Positions 62,410 through 64,000 of a DNA stretch of 64,000 bases are shown piece after piece. Under the pieces are notes generated by a model, which saw nothing but the letters and a program-made list of their open reading frames with translations, did no database searches and was not told where the DNA came from. The DNA is from Euleptes europaea (Eukaryota > Chordata > Lepidosauria > Squamata > Sphaerodactylidae), in contig NC_079320.1 in NCBI RefSeq assembly GCF_029931775.1, positions 46,176,021-46,240,020 of the forward strand, given 5' to 3'. Both the position numbers and the translations under genes were made by a program. Position 1 is the stretch's first letter; every line of letters begins with the position of its first letter.

Positions 62410-64000
62410 GTAGGTATATTTGATCTGATTCTGCCTTGGGAACAGGCTGTTTAATAGTAGCAGGTCTCTTTCTGCTTTCAGAGGTTACCTCCCAAGTCAG
62501 TATGTCCTTACAAGAGTTATGACAGGGGTTGTGTGCCTGTGCATTCATTCCTTGCTGCAGCTCACTGGCGTCACAGGGCATGCAAAGATGTGTTAGAACA
62601 TTAATTCCTGATGAATGTGGCAGTTTTTGAGCTACTTTCTGCTTGGAATAGTCCCTATATCTTAGAGGTTGGACCCAGAGTCAATTTTCCACTAGTTTTT
62701 TTTTGGGTGGGGCGGGGGGAGGTCGATTTCTACTTAGTCCACCTTCCCACTTCAGTTCCCTCTATGTCATTCTTCGGGCATTTCATGGAGGTCTGTAGGC
62801 TGTAGTGGGACAAACAGATAGGGAGTTATGTTCTGCTATGGAACCAACTCTAGGTAGTTACATTAATTTTGCTTTTTATGTAACTGTTACTATACTAGCA
62901 TTGTCATTACTATTGTTTAAAAGTACATCTTATTTACACATTGGGGCACATAATCACTCACCCTCCCATTTCATGATTGTTCTGTTATGAATTATGTGCA
63001 AGGAATTGATTATCCAGCATGGTGTAGTGGTTAAGAACGACGGACTCTAATATGGAGAATCGGGTTTGATTCCTCACTCCTTGTAGTGCCCTAATTAACT
63101 TAGTTTATAGAGAAAACATATATGCTGTCACATATATGCATATTCACATAGCATAACACACACACACATATATAGATTCTTATGTATAGATCTAGAATCA
63201 CTTTGCATTATGGGTAACATGTACTTTGGTCAAGCTACATTCATTGCTGAGGAGCCTGCAGTTTGCAGGCAGCTGACTAGGTGAGGTCATTCCCTCTTGG
63301 TACAGGCAGGTTTCTTAATTAAACCTGGAGCTTTGATTTAAGACAAGACATGTCATCTTGGAATGTGAAGCTGTGCCTCCTCATTAACCATTAGGCAACG
63401 CCTTGAAGAGCATTTTCTATTGGATATGCAAATAATTGCTTATACGTCCAAAAGCAATATTGGACAGGTCAGTCTGACGTGTGTATTACGTTTCTGTAAC
63501 CACCCATTATCAAAGTCTATATCCATGCTTGCAATCCTTTGATGTGTGTGGAAATTGCTCTGCGCTTTAGGCAATTTTCACCAGCATTTTGTTATATTGG
63601 CCAATAAAATAACCTGCTTTGATTCCTCAGCTTCCAACTGTTTTATTGTGATTGAATATTAATACAATAAGACAGAACATTACATCCTCCACATGAGTAG
63701 CGAAGTGGTGAACCAGATTGGTTTCCCCACTCCTACACATGAAGCCTGCTGGGTGACCTTGGGTTAGTCACAGTTCTCTTCGAGCTCTCTCAGCCTCACC
63801 TACCTCACAAGGTGTCTGTTGTGGGGAGAGGAAGGGAACATGATGGTAAGCCTCTTTGAGACGCCTTACAGGAGTTTAAAAAAAAAAGGTAAAGGTCCCC
63901 TGTGCAAGCACCGGGTCATTCCTGACCCATGGGGTGACATCACATCCCGACGTTTCCAAGGCAGACTTTGTTTGCGGGGTGGTTTGCCAGTGCCTTCCGC
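62410..64000 (+). other. FGB: FGB intron running to the window end
   Basis: Contains a 5' fragment of the GTGGTTAAGAG SINE at 63018-63090 and a 5'-truncated copy at about 63690-63880. At 63884-64000 is the antisense 3' end of the GGGGCTC SINE, cut by the window edge. No further FGB exon seen. Confidence 0.75.

Overview
The window is vertebrate nuclear DNA, most likely from a squamate reptile. A gecko is my guess from the repeat families. I recognise parts of three protein-coding genes from their exon translations and splice signals. Their order and strands match the conserved vertebrate block DCHS2(-) / PLRG1(-) / FGB(+), known from human 4q31.3.

Positions 1-3,480 hold the first two coding exons of the giant protocadherin DCHS2 on the minus strand, in a strong CpG-rich region; the rest of that gene lies beyond the left edge. 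Positions 3,480-28,900 are intergenic: interspersed repeats in AT-rich unique sequence, with no exon I can support. Positions 28,950-52,479 hold the whole coding sequence of PLRG1, a spliceosomal WD40 protein of the Prp19/CDC5L complex, in 15 coding exons on the minus strand. The exons join in phase to 516 codons plus stop. Its CpG-rich promoter with two ETS-type sites is at about 52,480-52,720. Positions 59,850-64,000 hold the promoter and first three coding exons of FGB (fibrinogen beta chain): signal peptide, fibrinopeptide B, the thrombin site Arg|Gly-His-Arg-Pro and the first conserved cysteine. A 21-bp in-frame microexon appears to lengthen fibrinopeptide B.

The non-coding sequence is rich in mobile elements. 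These include three kinds of tRNA-derived SINE, a 5S-rRNA-derived SINE, a hAT-like MITE with TAGGGTTGCC ends, a non-LTR retrotransposon 3' end, and one clear solo LTR with two weaker candidates. Most striking are many Penelope-like retroelement (PLE) pieces, several with a GIY-YIG endonuclease reading frame. Five PLE insertions are head-to-head inverted dimers or carry a short inverted 5' arm. Four of those dimers, and two single PLE tails, keep exact 11-15 bp target-site duplications. The tails carry a hammerhead-ribozyme-like fold. The largest dimer is a 1.75-kb palindrome inside a PLRG1 intron.

The three host genes do not form one pathway. DCHS2 is in planar polarity and adhesion, PLRG1 is a housekeeping splicing factor, and FGB is a liver-expressed clotting protein.
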